DNA of 64,000 nucleotides, taken from positions 1,488,001-1,552,000 of the forward strand of contig NZ_CP071503.1 of NCBI RefSeq assembly GCF_017354945.1, read 5' to 3'. Numbering within the stretch: position 1 is the stretch's first letter; every line of letters starts with the position of its first letter. This DNA is from Shewanella avicenniae. Its GTDB lineage: Bacteria; Pseudomonadota; Gammaproteobacteria; Enterobacterales; Shewanellaceae. Made by a program: the position numbers and the translations under genes. Below the pieces are notes generated by a model that was not told the DNA's origin, made no database searches, and was given only the letters and a program-made list of their open reading frames with translations. Positions 46,174 to 55,121 of this stretch are shown here, in pieces.

Positions 46174-49017
46174 ATGATAGTTAAAAAAAATGCACTGGCT
46201 AATGCTGTAAGTTTAGCGATAGTTGGTGGTGTTTTTGCCGCATCATTTTCGACGGTTGTAAGAGCAGAAGAAGCTGATACTGCGAAAGTTGAACGTATTG
46301 AAGTTACCGGTTCGCGTATTAAGCGTACTGACGTCGAAACTTCCAGCCCTGTGATGGTGATGGACGCGACCCAAATCAAACAGTCAGGTTATGATCGCGT
46401 TGAAGATATTCTGAACCAATTACCTCAAATTGAAGCCGCAGAAAACTCATTCTTGGCAAACGGCGCAACAGGTACTGCGACACTCGACTTACGTGGCTTG
46501 GGTTCAAACCGTACGTTGGTGTTGATCAATGGTCGTCGTATGCAAGCGGGTAGTATTTATTCCCAATCTGCTGACGTAAACCAAATCCCTGCATCATTGA
46601 TTAAGCGCGTTGAAGTGCTGACTGGTGGTGCCGCAGCGGTATATGGTGCTGACGCTGTAGCCGGTGTTGTTAACTTCGTTATGAATGACGATTTCGAAGG
46701 TTTTCAATTAAATGCTGGTGCATCAGGTTATCAACATAACAATGACAATAAGTATATCCAAGGATTGATGGATAATCGTGGTTATGATTATCCAGAAGGT
46801 TCTAGTGGTGTAGATGGTAAGGCTTATTCAATCGACCTTACTATGGGTGGCAATTTTGCTGAAGACAAAGGTCATGCGACTGTGTACGCCGTGTGGCGTC
46901 GTAACGATGAACTGAAACAAGGTACTCGTGACTACTCTTCATGTGCCTTGAACTCAGGCGGTACAGCTTGTGGTGGTTCGTCTACTGCACCTATCCCTTA
47001 CTTTGATATTTTCCCTGTTGTAGACGGTGAAGTCGATTTTACTCAGGAATACTGGGGACACTTAGATCCTAATGGCCCAGGGTTTGTTGAAGATGATGGC
47101 TATCGTTACAACTATGCGCCTGTAAACCATTTCATGCGTCCTAACGAGCGTTTTTCTGCTGGTGCATTCGTTAACTACGAAGTGAATGATTATTTCCGTC
47201 CTTACATGGAAGTTTCATTCATGCACAACCGCACCGCGGGTCAAATTGCTGAGTCAGGTACTTTCTTCAACAACGAGCTGTTAATGGATTACAACAATCC
47301 ATTGATGAATGATGCTCAAAAAGCACAATTACAAGAATACTTCGGTCAAACTCCTGATGACCAATTCGTAATGTACATTGGTAAGCGTAACGTAGAAGGT
47401 GGTCCTCGTTCTGATAACTTGGAACACACTTCTTATCGTATTCTGACCGGTGTTGAAGGTGATCTGAACGATTCTTGGAGCTATGACATTAGCTACAACT
47501 ATTCGGCAACAACGTCTAGCTCTATCTACATCAACGACCTGTTGGCCACTCAGATTCCTGATCGTGTAGGTGCTGTGGGTACTGAGTGCGTTGAAGAAGA
47601 TGGTTGTTTGTACTACAACGTATTTGAAGTTGGTGGTGTTACGGCTGAACAAGCTGACCAACTGACTGGTGTTGGTACTCTGAACGGTATTGTTAAGCAA
47701 GCTATCTACAACGGTTTTGTGTCAGGTGAGTTTGATTTCGGTTTACCAACCACAACCAATACAATCGGTGCAGTGTTCGGTTTGGAACGTCGTGAATTAG
47801 ACTACGAAAGAACTGCTGACACCATCTATTCTGAAGGTCTGTTGCTGGGACAAGGTGGTCCAACTGAAAACTTGTCAGGTGAAATTAACGTAAACGAAGT
47901 ATTTGCGGAATTCGCTGTACCTGTTCTTGATACCTTGAACGTTAACTTAGCAGGTCGTCTGTCAGACTTCTCAACCACCGGAACCGATTTCACGTACTCG
48001 GTAGGTGCTGATTACACAGTTGCTGATGCATATAAATTCCGTGCGAGCTATGCAAAAGCTGTACGTGCACCTAATGTGAGTGAATTGTTCTCAAGCAACG
48101 GTTTAGGACTGTGGGATGGTGATGACCCATGTGGTGGCGCAGCAGGCGAAATTCTGAGTGCAGAACAATGTGCTCGTACCGGTGTGTCCGCAAGTCAATA
48201 CGGTAACATCACTGACTCTCCAGCTAACCAATACAATGAGATGTCTGGTGGTAACACAGAGCTGGAGCCAGAAGAAGCAAAAACTTACACAGTAGGTGTC
48301 GTTGCCAACCCATTCGATACCTTCCACGTGTCTGTTGACTATTTCCGCATCGAAATGGAAAAAGTTATTGATACTATCGGTGCTTCAACAATTCTGGAAA
48401 ACTGTGCGTTAACTGGCGATGCGACTTTCTGTGATAACGTTGTTCGTAGCCCATCTGGTAGCCTGTGGTTAGGCCAAGAAGGTTATGTTAATAATGCATT
48501 AGCTAACATCGGTGGTCGTACTTGGGAAGGTGTCGACATCAACAGTGGTTATAAATACGACATCTTCAATGGTACCTTGGCACTTTCTTTGAACGGCTTC
48601 TACAGCATGAAGAAAGAAATTGAACCAATCTTAGGTGACAGTGAACTGGCATATGACTGCTCTGGTAAAATCAGCTCAGCATGCTTTGCATCTCCTAAGT
48701 GGCGTCATACTTTAAATGCAGAGTATATTGCAGAAGATTACAGCGTAGCGTTGAAATGGCGCTACTACGGCAAGGTTGATTATGAAGGTAGTGTAGACGT
48801 ACTGACTGCGGATGGTATTTCTTCATATAGCTTCTTTGACTTGTCCGGTAACTATGCTGTGAACGACTACCTGACTGTAACTGCTGGTGTTAACAACATT
48901 TTCGATAAAGAACCTCCAATGGTTGGTGGTACATTATCTACAAACGCTAACACCGTAGCTGGTTTCTATGACTCACTAGGTCGTTTCATGTTTATGAGTG
49001 TTGGTCTGAAGTTCTAA
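46174..49017 (+). CDS. TonB-dependent outer-membrane receptor
   Basis: Large outer-membrane transporter powered by a TonB system. The 947-aa protein starts MIVKKNALANAV after AGGGAG, has a signal peptide to about VVRA (residue 32), then a plug domain (VERIEVTGSRIKRTDVETSSPV in part; LDLRGLGSNRTLVLINGRRM in part; GGAAAVYGADAVAGVVNF) and a beta-barrel ending in Phe (SVGLKF), as barrels do. A paired-Cys pattern in surface loops (CALNSGGTAC, CGGAAGEILSAEQC) is visible. Substrate unknown. Its placement before a complete TonB2 operon suggests they work together. Confidence 0.93.
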   Translation: MIVKKNALANAVSLAIVGGVFAASFSTVVRAEEADTAKVERIEVTGSRIKRTDVETSSPVMVMDATQIKQSGYDRVEDILNQLPQIEAAENSFLANGATGTATLDLRGLGSNRTLVLINGRRMQAGSIYSQSADVNQIPASLIKRVEVLTGGAAAVYGADAVAGVVNFVMNDDFEGFQLNAGASGYQHNNDNKYIQGLMDNRGYDYPEGSSGVDGKAYSIDLTMGGNFAEDKGHATVYAVWRRNDELKQGTRDYSSCALNSGGTACGGSSTAPIPYFDIFPVVDGEVDFTQEYWGHLDPNGPGFVEDDGYRYNYAPVNHFMRPNERFSAGAFVNYEVNDYFRPYMEVSFMHNRTAGQIAESGTFFNNELLMDYNNPLMNDAQKAQLQEYFGQTPDDQFVMYIGKRNVEGGPRSDNLEHTSYRILTGVEGDLNDSWSYDISYNYSATTSSSIYINDLLATQIPDRVGAVGTECVEEDGCLYYNVFEVGGVTAEQADQLTGVGTLNGIVKQAIYNGFVSGEFDFGLPTTTNTIGAVFGLERRELDYERTADTIYSEGLLLGQGGPTENLSGEINVNEVFAEFAVPVLDTLNVNLAGRLSDFSTTGTDFTYSVGADYTVADAYKFRASYAKAVRAPNVSELFSSNGLGLWDGDDPCGGAAGEILSAEQCARTGVSASQYGNITDSPANQYNEMSGGNTELEPEEAKTYTVGVVANPFDTFHVSVDYFRIEMEKVIDTIGASTILENCALTGDATFCDNVVRSPSGSLWLGQEGYVNNALANIGGRTWEGVDINSGYKYDIFNGTLALSLNGFYSMKKEIEPILGDSELAYDCSGKISSACFASPKWRHTLNAEYIAEDYSVALKWRYYGKVDYEGSVDVLTADGISSYSFFDLSGNYAVNDYLTVTAGVNNIFDKEPPMVGGTLSTNANTVAGFYDSLGRFMFMSVGLKF

Positions 49018-49439
49018 TTTAGATTAGGCAACGGAACACTTAACTAGAATAAGTAGTTAATCGGAAAGGCCACTCGAGAGAGTGGCCTTTTTATTTATTG
49101 AATTATAAGGCTATTTATGATGGAAGATGCTTTGCGGTTACTTTGTTGGCACCGTTTTAAAGAGTAAATTCTGAAGTGGATAAGAGTAAAACTTTCACTT
49201 TTAGAAATTTACCTCTTTATGAGTCATTTTCGGCTCGTTTTTCCCCTGATTCCGTGTTGACACAACTCGGGCTTTTATGAAATGATTCAGGCGGGTCTAT
49301 GCCTCTAGTAGGTATAGAAAAGGGAAGAAAAATCTAACAATCACAACAGAAAGATGTACTTAGAAATGTAAGTCAATCTTGTAAGTTGACTACATTGGCT
49401 AAGTTGAATTGTTTATTCACTTCAAATTGGTTGGGAACT
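49018..49439. other. Spacer between the receptor and the TonB2 operon
   Basis: 422 bp without a credible gene. It begins with the receptor terminator (49065). An inverted pair AGTCAA/TTGACT lies at 49371-49391; TTGACT there could be a -35 element, but the -10 is poor. No other signal is clear. Confidence 0.55.
49065..49092 (+). terminator. Terminator of the TonB-dependent receptor gene
   Basis: AAAGGCCACTC and GAGTGGCCTTT are perfect 11-bp arms around GAGA, followed by T. Confidence 0.9.
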
Positions 49440-50222
49440 ATGTCCAAGGTAAGCAATAGAACAAAAATCGCTTCTGCGCTTGTTGGCGCGCTGGCACTTG
49501 CCAGTAGCAACTTCGTTGTTGCTGAGCCATTGACTGATGCTCAAGCAGCAGCACGTCAATTGCACGGTGATGCAGCACAGTCTCAAGCGAAAATCGATAA
49601 ATATTTCGATCAAGCACAAGACATGTTGTTTGAATACTCATCTGTAGCAGATCAAAGAGAATCTTTGAAAGGCTATAATGACTATTTGGCAACGTTGGTC
49701 GCAGACCAAGAAAAAACCATGAAAGGCATCCAAGATGACATCAATGGCGTAGATCGTCTGCGTCAAGGTGTTGTGCCATTGATGTTCAAAATGGTTGAAA
49801 ACCTCGAAAAATTCGTAGCGTTAGATCTTCCTTTCCGTGCTGAAGACCGTAAAGCTCGCGTAGAAAACCTGAAAAACGTACTGAACACTGCTGAAGTTAC
49901 TTTGGCAGAAAAGTTCCGTTTGATTCTGGATGCATACGCAATCGAGCGTGACTACGGTAACTTCGTTGACGTTGAAACTGGTAAGCTGAACCTCGATGGT
50001 AAAGAAGTACTGGTTGACTACTTCCGCTTAGGCCGCGTGTCTCTATATGCACAAAGCTTGGATCAGAAGAAAGCCTGGATGTTTAACCCAGAAACCAAAG
50101 CTTGGGATTCTCTGGACGATAGCTATCTGCGTGACATCACCAAAGGCATTCGCATTGCTCGTAAACAAGGGGCAATGGATCTGTTCGCATTACCTGTTCC
50201 AGCTGCGGAGGCTGCACAATAA
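49440..50222 (+). CDS. DUF3450 secreted coiled-coil protein of the TonB2 operon
   Basis: A 260-aa protein with a Sec signal peptide (cleavage near VVA, residue 29) and a long alpha-helical coiled-coil body typical of DUF3450 (QRESLKGYNDYLATLVADQE in part; LFALPVPAA at the end). These proteins occur next to TtpC-type TonB systems; the job is unknown, probably periplasmic support of the motor. I chose the ATG at 49440 because the signal peptide begins there. Its stop shares a base with the ttpC start (TAATG). Confidence 0.85.
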   Translation: MSKVSNRTKIASALVGALALASSNFVVAEPLTDAQAAARQLHGDAAQSQAKIDKYFDQAQDMLFEYSSVADQRESLKGYNDYLATLVADQEKTMKGIQDDINGVDRLRQGVVPLMFKMVENLEKFVALDLPFRAEDRKARVENLKNVLNTAEVTLAEKFRLILDAYAIERDYGNFVDVETGKLNLDGKEVLVDYFRLGRVSLYAQSLDQKKAWMFNPETKAWDSLDDSYLRDITKGIRIARKQGAMDLFALPVPAAEAAQ

Positions 50223-51577
50223 TGAAGAAGTTAATCACCTCAGCATTGATCGCTGCTAGTTTCACTTTGACTGCTGGAATCGCTCACGCGGAAACAGCAC
50301 CAAAGACCATTGATCAGTTACTTCAACAGATCAAAGTAGAACGCGCAAACCAAGGTAAAGTTAACTCTAAACGCGAAGCTGAATTCCAAGCTGAACGTGG
50401 TGATAAAGCTGCGTTGCTGAAGAAAGAGAAAGATGCTCTTGCTGCAGAAACTAAGCGCGGTAAAGACTTGAACCAAGCGTTTATCGATAACGAACACAAG
50501 ATCGCTCAGTTAGAAGCTGATCTGAAAACCGCTCAAGGTGACTTGGGTGAAATGTTCGGTGTGGTTAAAGGTGAAGCTGGTGATTTCGCTGGCAAACTGA
50601 TCAACTCAAACGTAAGCGCGCAATTCCCAGGCCGTGACAAATTCATCACTGAACTGGGTGCTCGTAAGCAACTGCCAAAAATTGAAGAATTGGAACAATT
50701 CTGGGAAGAAGAACTGTTCGAAATCACTCAAGGCGGTAAAGTTGTTAAATTCAACGCTTCTGTGACTGATATCGACGGTAACGTTGAATCAACTACAGTG
50801 ACTCGTATCGGTGCGTTCAACTTGATCGCAGACGGTAAGTACGTTGTATGGAAGCCAGACTTGGGTATCATCCAAGAACTGTCTCAACAACCAGACAGCC
50901 ACATCGTGAGCGCAGCTGGTGAATTTGAAAAAGCAACTTCAGGTACTACAGCGGTTTATATCGACCCAGCTCGTGGTACTTTGCTGAACATCTTCACTCA
51001 GAAAGCAAGCATGATGGAGCGTATCGAAGCGGGTGGTATCATCGGTTATATCATCATCGCTCTGTTGATCTTCGGTCTGTTGATTGCTGTTGAGCGTCTG
51101 CTGAGTCTGACTCTGGTTGGCATGAAAGTTAAATCTCAAGCTAAAAACGTTGAGAATCCAGGCAACAACCCACTGGGTCGTATCCTGAAAGTTTACACTG
51201 CTAACAAAGACGTTGACGTTGACACTCTGGAACTGAAACTGGACGAAGCGATTCTGAAAGAAACTCCAGCGCTGGAAGCTCGTATTTCAATCATCAAAGT
51301 ATTGGCTGCAATTGCTCCTATGATGGGTCTGCTTGGTACCGTAACCGGTATGATCGCAACCTTCCAAAGTATCCAGTTGTTCGGTACTGGTGATCCAAAA
51401 TTGATGGCGGGTGGTATCTCTATGGCACTGGTAACGACCGTTCAAGGTCTGGTTGCTGCGTTGCCGCTGATGCTGGTTCACGCCGTTGTTGTTGCTCGTA
51501 GTAAGTCAGTTGTTCAAATTCTTGAAGAACAAAGTGCTGGTATTATTGCGGAACACGCTGAGAAGAGGGCTGACTAA
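50222..51577 (+). CDS. ttpC: ExbB-like protein with periplasmic N-terminal extension (TtpC)
   Basis: A 451-aa MotA/TolQ/ExbB-family protein. A signal peptide (about 1-23) is followed by a charged coiled-coil periplasmic domain (about 25-260), then membrane segments near 278-295, 360-385 and 400-425 with the ExbB core (APMMGLLGTVTGMIATF, QGLVAALPLMLVHAVV). In Vibrio, TtpC is needed for TonB2 function and spans periplasm. It is translationally coupled on both sides (TAATG). Confidence 0.92.
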   Translation: MKKLITSALIAASFTLTAGIAHAETAPKTIDQLLQQIKVERANQGKVNSKREAEFQAERGDKAALLKKEKDALAAETKRGKDLNQAFIDNEHKIAQLEADLKTAQGDLGEMFGVVKGEAGDFAGKLINSNVSAQFPGRDKFITELGARKQLPKIEELEQFWEEELFEITQGGKVVKFNASVTDIDGNVESTTVTRIGAFNLIADGKYVVWKPDLGIIQELSQQPDSHIVSAAGEFEKATSGTTAVYIDPARGTLLNIFTQKASMMERIEAGGIIGYIIIALLIFGLLIAVERLLSLTLVGMKVKSQAKNVENPGNNPLGRILKVYTANKDVDVDTLELKLDEAILKETPALEARISIIKVLAAIAPMMGLLGTVTGMIATFQSIQLFGTGDPKLMAGGISMALVTTVQGLVAALPLMLVHAVVVARSKSVVQILEEQSAGIIAEHAEKRAD

Positions 51578-52104
51578 TGATGCTATACCTGATGGACATT
51601 TGGGATGCCGTCAGGGGCTTCATGGCCACCGGGGGCGACGTCCTCTGGTTGGTAGCAGTGGTGCTGTTCCTCATGTGGGTGATGATGCTGGAACGCTATT
51701 GGTACGTGACTTGGATTGTACCAAAAGCGCATAAAGCTATCGTTGCTACATGGATGGCAAGAGAAGAAAGACACTCTTGGTACGCTCAGCGCATCCGTGA
51801 AGCTTGGGTTTCCCGAGCGAAGCAAGATATGAATGCACGTATGCTGATTATCAAAACTTTAGTAGCTATCTGTCCGATGATCGGTCTGCTAGGTACGGTA
51901 ACAGGGATGATTTCAGTGTTCGATGTGATGGCAACTCAGGGTACTAGTAATGCCCGTTTGATGGCTGCTGGTATTTCATTAGCAACGATGCCAACTTTGG
52001 CTGGTATGGTTGCGGCGCTTTCAGGTGTGTTCTTTAGCACACGTCTGGATTCGAAAATGAAAATCCGCTTAGAACGCCTGAAAGATAAATTGCCTCAGCA
52101 TTAA
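51577..52104 (+). CDS. exbB2: TonB2 system motor protein ExbB2
   Basis: A 175-aa ExbB/TolQ-type proton-channel subunit. A first membrane segment lies at about 18-40 (VLWLVAVVLFLMWVMMLERYW in part), then the cytosolic loop, and the conserved PMIGLLGTVTGMISVF and ATMPTLAGMVAALSGVFF segments. Short ExbB forms like this are typical of TonB2 clusters. It overlaps ttpC by one base and is 13 nt from exbD2. Confidence 0.94.
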   Translation: MMLYLMDIWDAVRGFMATGGDVLWLVAVVLFLMWVMMLERYWYVTWIVPKAHKAIVATWMAREERHSWYAQRIREAWVSRAKQDMNARMLIIKTLVAICPMIGLLGTVTGMISVFDVMATQGTSNARLMAAGISLATMPTLAGMVAALSGVFFSTRLDSKMKIRLERLKDKLPQH

Positions 52105-52117
52105 AGAGAGATTGAAC

Positions 52118-52522
52118 ATGGCACGTAAAAAGCATTCAAATGTAGATGAAGAAGCACAGGTAGATATGACTCCGATGTTGGACATCGTGTTCATCATGCT
52201 GATCTTCTTCATCGTGACTACATCGTTTGTGAAGCCATCTGGCCTTGACTACAACAAGCCAAAAGCTTCTCAAGCAACTTCAAAACCATCGGCAAACATC
52301 TTTATTGGCGTGAGCAAAACTGGCGTCATTATGATGGAAAACCGTCAGGTTGATATTGAACGTGTTTCAGCAAACGTTGAACGTATGTTGGCTGAAGCAC
52401 CGGAAGCTGCAGTATTGATCCAGGCTGACAAAGAAGCTCAACACGGCTTAGTTGTGAAAGTGATGGACCAAGTTAAGTCAGCTGGTGTGGATAAAATTTC
52501 GGTATCGGCGGGGAAAGACTAA
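52118..52522 (+). CDS. exbD2: TonB2 system motor protein ExbD2
   Basis: A 134-aa ExbD/TolR-type protein. DMTPMLDIVFIMLIFFIVTTSF (in part) holds the single membrane segment at about 18-40 with the essential Asp of the proton path; the C-terminal periplasmic domain follows (IQADKEAQHGLVVKVMDQVK in part). ATG at 52118 is preceded by AGAGAG; an in-frame TTG at 52112 is also possible. Two nucleotides separate it from tonB2. Confidence 0.94.
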   Translation: MARKKHSNVDEEAQVDMTPMLDIVFIMLIFFIVTTSFVKPSGLDYNKPKASQATSKPSANIFIGVSKTGVIMMENRQVDIERVSANVERMLAEAPEAAVLIQADKEAQHGLVVKVMDQVKSAGVDKISVSAGKD

Positions 52523-52524
52523 TT

Positions 52525-53139
52525 ATGTTAAGAGCACTAGTATCTATCATTATTGGTGCTGCTGTGACATTTGGTCTGTTTTGGTTTATGGCAACATTGG
52601 TTGGTGGCGGCGCACAACGCGCCGACACCGGTGCCGATACGCCGACTATCGAGATCACAATGGATAGGCAGGACAGTAAGGCCCAAGAGAAACCTAGGGA
52701 TCCTCCTAAGCCGCCTCCACCACCACAAGAGCCTCCTCAGTTAGAAGAGACTCCGCCTGACAGCAGTAGCAACATGGACATGAGCATGAACTTCTCCATG
52801 GGTTCTGTTGCTGCAGGTGGTCCTAGCACTGGGTTTAAACTGGGCAATATGATGACTCGCGATGGTGACGCAACACCAATCGTGCGTATCGAACCTCAGT
52901 ACCCTATGGCTGCGGCTCGTGACGGTAAGGAAGGTTGGGTTCAACTGAGCTTTACAATTAACGAAATTGGTGGTGTTGATGACGTTCAAGTTATTAACGC
53001 AGAACCAAAGCGTATTTTCGACCGCGAAGCGATTCGTGCGCTGCGTAAATGGAAATACAAGCCAAAAGTTGTCGACGGTAAGGCTGTTAAACAACCTGGT
53101 TTGACCGTTCAACTCGACTTTAAACTGAACAAAGGTTAA
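52525..53139 (+). CDS. tonB2: TonB2 energy transducer
   Basis: A 204-aa TonB protein: N-terminal membrane anchor (about 5-26, VSIIIGAAVTFGLFWFMATL), a proline-rich spacer (PPKPPPPPQEPPQLEE), and a C-terminal TonB domain (RIEPQYPMAAARDGKEGWVQ in part; FDREAIRALRKWKYKP). The short spacer is typical of TonB2. It contacts the TonB box of outer-membrane receptors, plausibly the receptor at 46174. Confidence 0.94.
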   Translation: MLRALVSIIIGAAVTFGLFWFMATLVGGGAQRADTGADTPTIEITMDRQDSKAQEKPRDPPKPPPPPQEPPQLEETPPDSSSNMDMSMNFSMGSVAAGGPSTGFKLGNMMTRDGDATPIVRIEPQYPMAAARDGKEGWVQLSFTINEIGGVDDVQVINAEPKRIFDREAIRALRKWKYKPKVVDGKAVKQPGLTVQLDFKLNKG

Positions 53140-53149
53140 GGGGAAAAGC

Positions 53150-54385
53150 ATGCGTAAGGTTTCGATCCTTGCAGCTACTATGCTGCTAGCCTTTACCGGT
53201 AGTGCGTTAGCAGCTGACAAGTGTCCAATCGATGCTCGTCAATCGAAAGCAGTTGGCGAAAGCACTGGTCGTAAGGTTCAAAAGTCGTTTGAAGCGTATC
53301 AAGCCGGCAACATTGATGAAGCGATTAGTGTTTTGCTAGAAGCTTCTCCAAAAGGCGATTTTGACGTCGCTTATGTTGCACGTATGTTGGGTAACTTCTA
53401 CGCAGAAAAAGGCCAGATGGACAAGTCCATCAAATACCTGAAGACGGCTGTTGATGCTGACGTCCTCGGTGGTGTTGACCACGCTTCTACTCTTCGTCTG
53501 TATGCAGACTTGTTGCTGCAAGAGAAAAAGTACAAAGAAGCGATCAGCTACTACCGTAAATGGATGGATTTCAGCTGTAAAACTGACGCTACCGTTTACC
53601 GTCGTATCGCTATTGCTTACACCGAGTTGAAGCAATGGGAAGATGCGTTAAAAACGGTTAACGAAGGTATTAAACTTTCAGATAAGCCAGATAAAGGCTT
53701 GTACCAACTGAAATTCCAAGCTTTGTTCAGTATGAAAAAGTACAAGGAAGCTGTTGGTGTTCTGGAAGTAATGGTGCCGCTGTTCCCAGAAGACAAGCGT
53801 CTTTGGGTTCAGTTAGCTCAGCTTTATCTGTTGATTGAAGACTATGACAAAGCGCTTGATACCTATGAAATTGCATATCAAGGTGAGTTTTTAGAATCTG
53901 CTGACAACTTTGTGCGTTTGTCACAGTTGTTAGGTTCTAAAGGTAATCCACACCGTGGTGCGGTTTTATTAGAAAAGAACATTAAAGCGGGTGTAGTGCC
54001 GAAAGATGAAAAGAACTTTTCTATTTTGGCCGGGCTTTATCATCAAGCAAAAGATCTGACTCAAGCGGCAGCGGCTTATGGCCAAGCTGCGGAATTAGCA
54101 AAAAGTGGTGGTGGTAAGCTGTATTTGAAACAAGGACGTTTACTGTCTTTGGATCAAAAATACTCAGCTGCGGTTGGTGTTCTTGAGAAAGCTCTAGAGG
54201 CTGGAATCGATAACCCAGGCGAAGCCCAGTTTGAATTGGCGTTGGCTTATTTGAACTTGAAAAACTACAAGTCTGCTTATAAGTACGCTCAGTTAGCATC
54301 TAACGATAGTAAGACTGCTAAAACAGCGAAAAGCTATATGTCCTATATTAAGGACAAAGCTAAGCTGCACAATGTCTCTATCTAA
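53150..54385 (+). CDS. TPR-repeat secreted protein of the TonB2 operon
   Basis: A 411-aa protein with a Sec signal peptide (cleavage near ALA, residue 22) and about eight tetratricopeptide-like repeats (for example AYVARMLGNFYAEKGQMDKSIKYLKTA in parts; LRLYADLLLQEKKYKEAISYYRKW in part). TPR proteins accompany TonB2/TtpC clusters; a scaffold role in the periplasm is an inference. It starts 10 nt after tonB2 and ends the operon at a strong terminator. Confidence 0.88.
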   Translation: MRKVSILAATMLLAFTGSALAADKCPIDARQSKAVGESTGRKVQKSFEAYQAGNIDEAISVLLEASPKGDFDVAYVARMLGNFYAEKGQMDKSIKYLKTAVDADVLGGVDHASTLRLYADLLLQEKKYKEAISYYRKWMDFSCKTDATVYRRIAIAYTELKQWEDALKTVNEGIKLSDKPDKGLYQLKFQALFSMKKYKEAVGVLEVMVPLFPEDKRLWVQLAQLYLLIEDYDKALDTYEIAYQGEFLESADNFVRLSQLLGSKGNPHRGAVLLEKNIKAGVVPKDEKNFSILAGLYHQAKDLTQAAAAYGQAAELAKSGGGKLYLKQGRLLSLDQKYSAAVGVLEKALEAGIDNPGEAQFELALAYLNLKNYKSAYKYAQLASNDSKTAKTAKSYMSYIKDKAKLHNVSI

Positions 54386-54397
54386 GCGTTAGTCTCG

Positions 54398-54427
54398 AAA
54401 AAGCCCCTGTAAAAGGGGCTTTTTTTA
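54398..54427 (+). terminator. Terminator of the TonB2 operon
   Basis: AAAAAGCCCC and GGGGCTTTTT around a 7-nt loop, followed by more T, 12 nt after the TPR gene. Confidence 0.9.
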
Positions 54428-54504
54428 TGCCTTTTTTACGCCATTAAGTGATCTAACACTTTGATACTCAGCTCTGCTTGTAAAACATCCTTTTCAGTTG
54501 ATTG

Positions 54505-55041
54505 TTAATGGAGCTTGTCTTTAGTTAAGGTATCAATTACACAATTTTTGTGGTTGTCTGTATTAATGTGGATCTCTGGATGGTGAAGTAGTTCATCCAC
54601 TGTCATAAACAGCCGCTCAGGTTTCAATTCTTTATCTGGCACGCAAACACAGGCCACTATTGTGCTTTCAATACCTACCCCATGTGCATTTCGGTAATCG
54701 GCGGAAAAATGGCTTAGCTGCTCATTAATGCGGTGAATCACCCGCTCAGTACCGCTTTCATCGGTATTGAAAAGTCCAACCGCAAATATGTGCTGATTCA
54801 TGCGAGCCAGCATGTCAGTCGCGCGTAACAAACTCTGTTGTATTTTAGATGTATAAAACTCTAACAAATGCGGTTCTATATTGTTTTCATGCAATAAGGG
54901 GTGAATATACAATAGCGATAACGTTTGCTTGTCGCGTAGATGCCTAAACCATTCGCGATGAAATACTTCCATAAAATAGGTTTGGTTATAAACACCGGTT
55001 TCCGGATCCCTGAAACCGGAGTTATTGAATGAATAAATCAT
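54505..55041 (-). CDS. Degenerate GGDEF-domain protein with intact RxxD site
   Basis: A 178-aa protein made only of a GGDEF-like domain. DPETGVYNQTYFMEVFHREW (near 11-30) corresponds to the 'D.LTGL.NRR.F' start. RATDMLARMNQHIFAVGLF aligns with 'RESDLVARYGGDEFAVLL', so the GGDEF motif is NQHIF and the metal-binding 'DxD' is lost. The inhibitory-site RxxD (RATD, five residues before) is kept. It is therefore unlikely to make c-di-GMP but might bind it. There is no membrane segment or sensor domain. The ATG at 55041 has AGGT in front; ATG 55068 is an alternative. It is divergent from the DUF885 gene. Confidence 0.78.
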   Translation of the reverse strand: MIYSFNNSGFRDPETGVYNQTYFMEVFHREWFRHLRDKQTLSLLYIHPLLHENNIEPHLLEFYTSKIQQSLLRATDMLARMNQHIFAVGLFNTDESGTERVIHRINEQLSHFSADYRNAHGVGIESTIVACVCVPDKELKPERLFMTVDELLHHPEIHINTDNHKNCVIDTLTKDKLH

Positions 55042-55121
55042 ACCGGTTACCTCGTTTCTAATGCCCATGCTTTATACAGTGTAGGTGTTGAATATGTCCG
55101 CGTCGAAGGAGAACAAGATCA

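Noticed and set aside
47329..47700. 123-codon open frame antisense to the receptor
   Set aside because: Thr/Asn/Val-rich shadow sequence with no domain or start signal.
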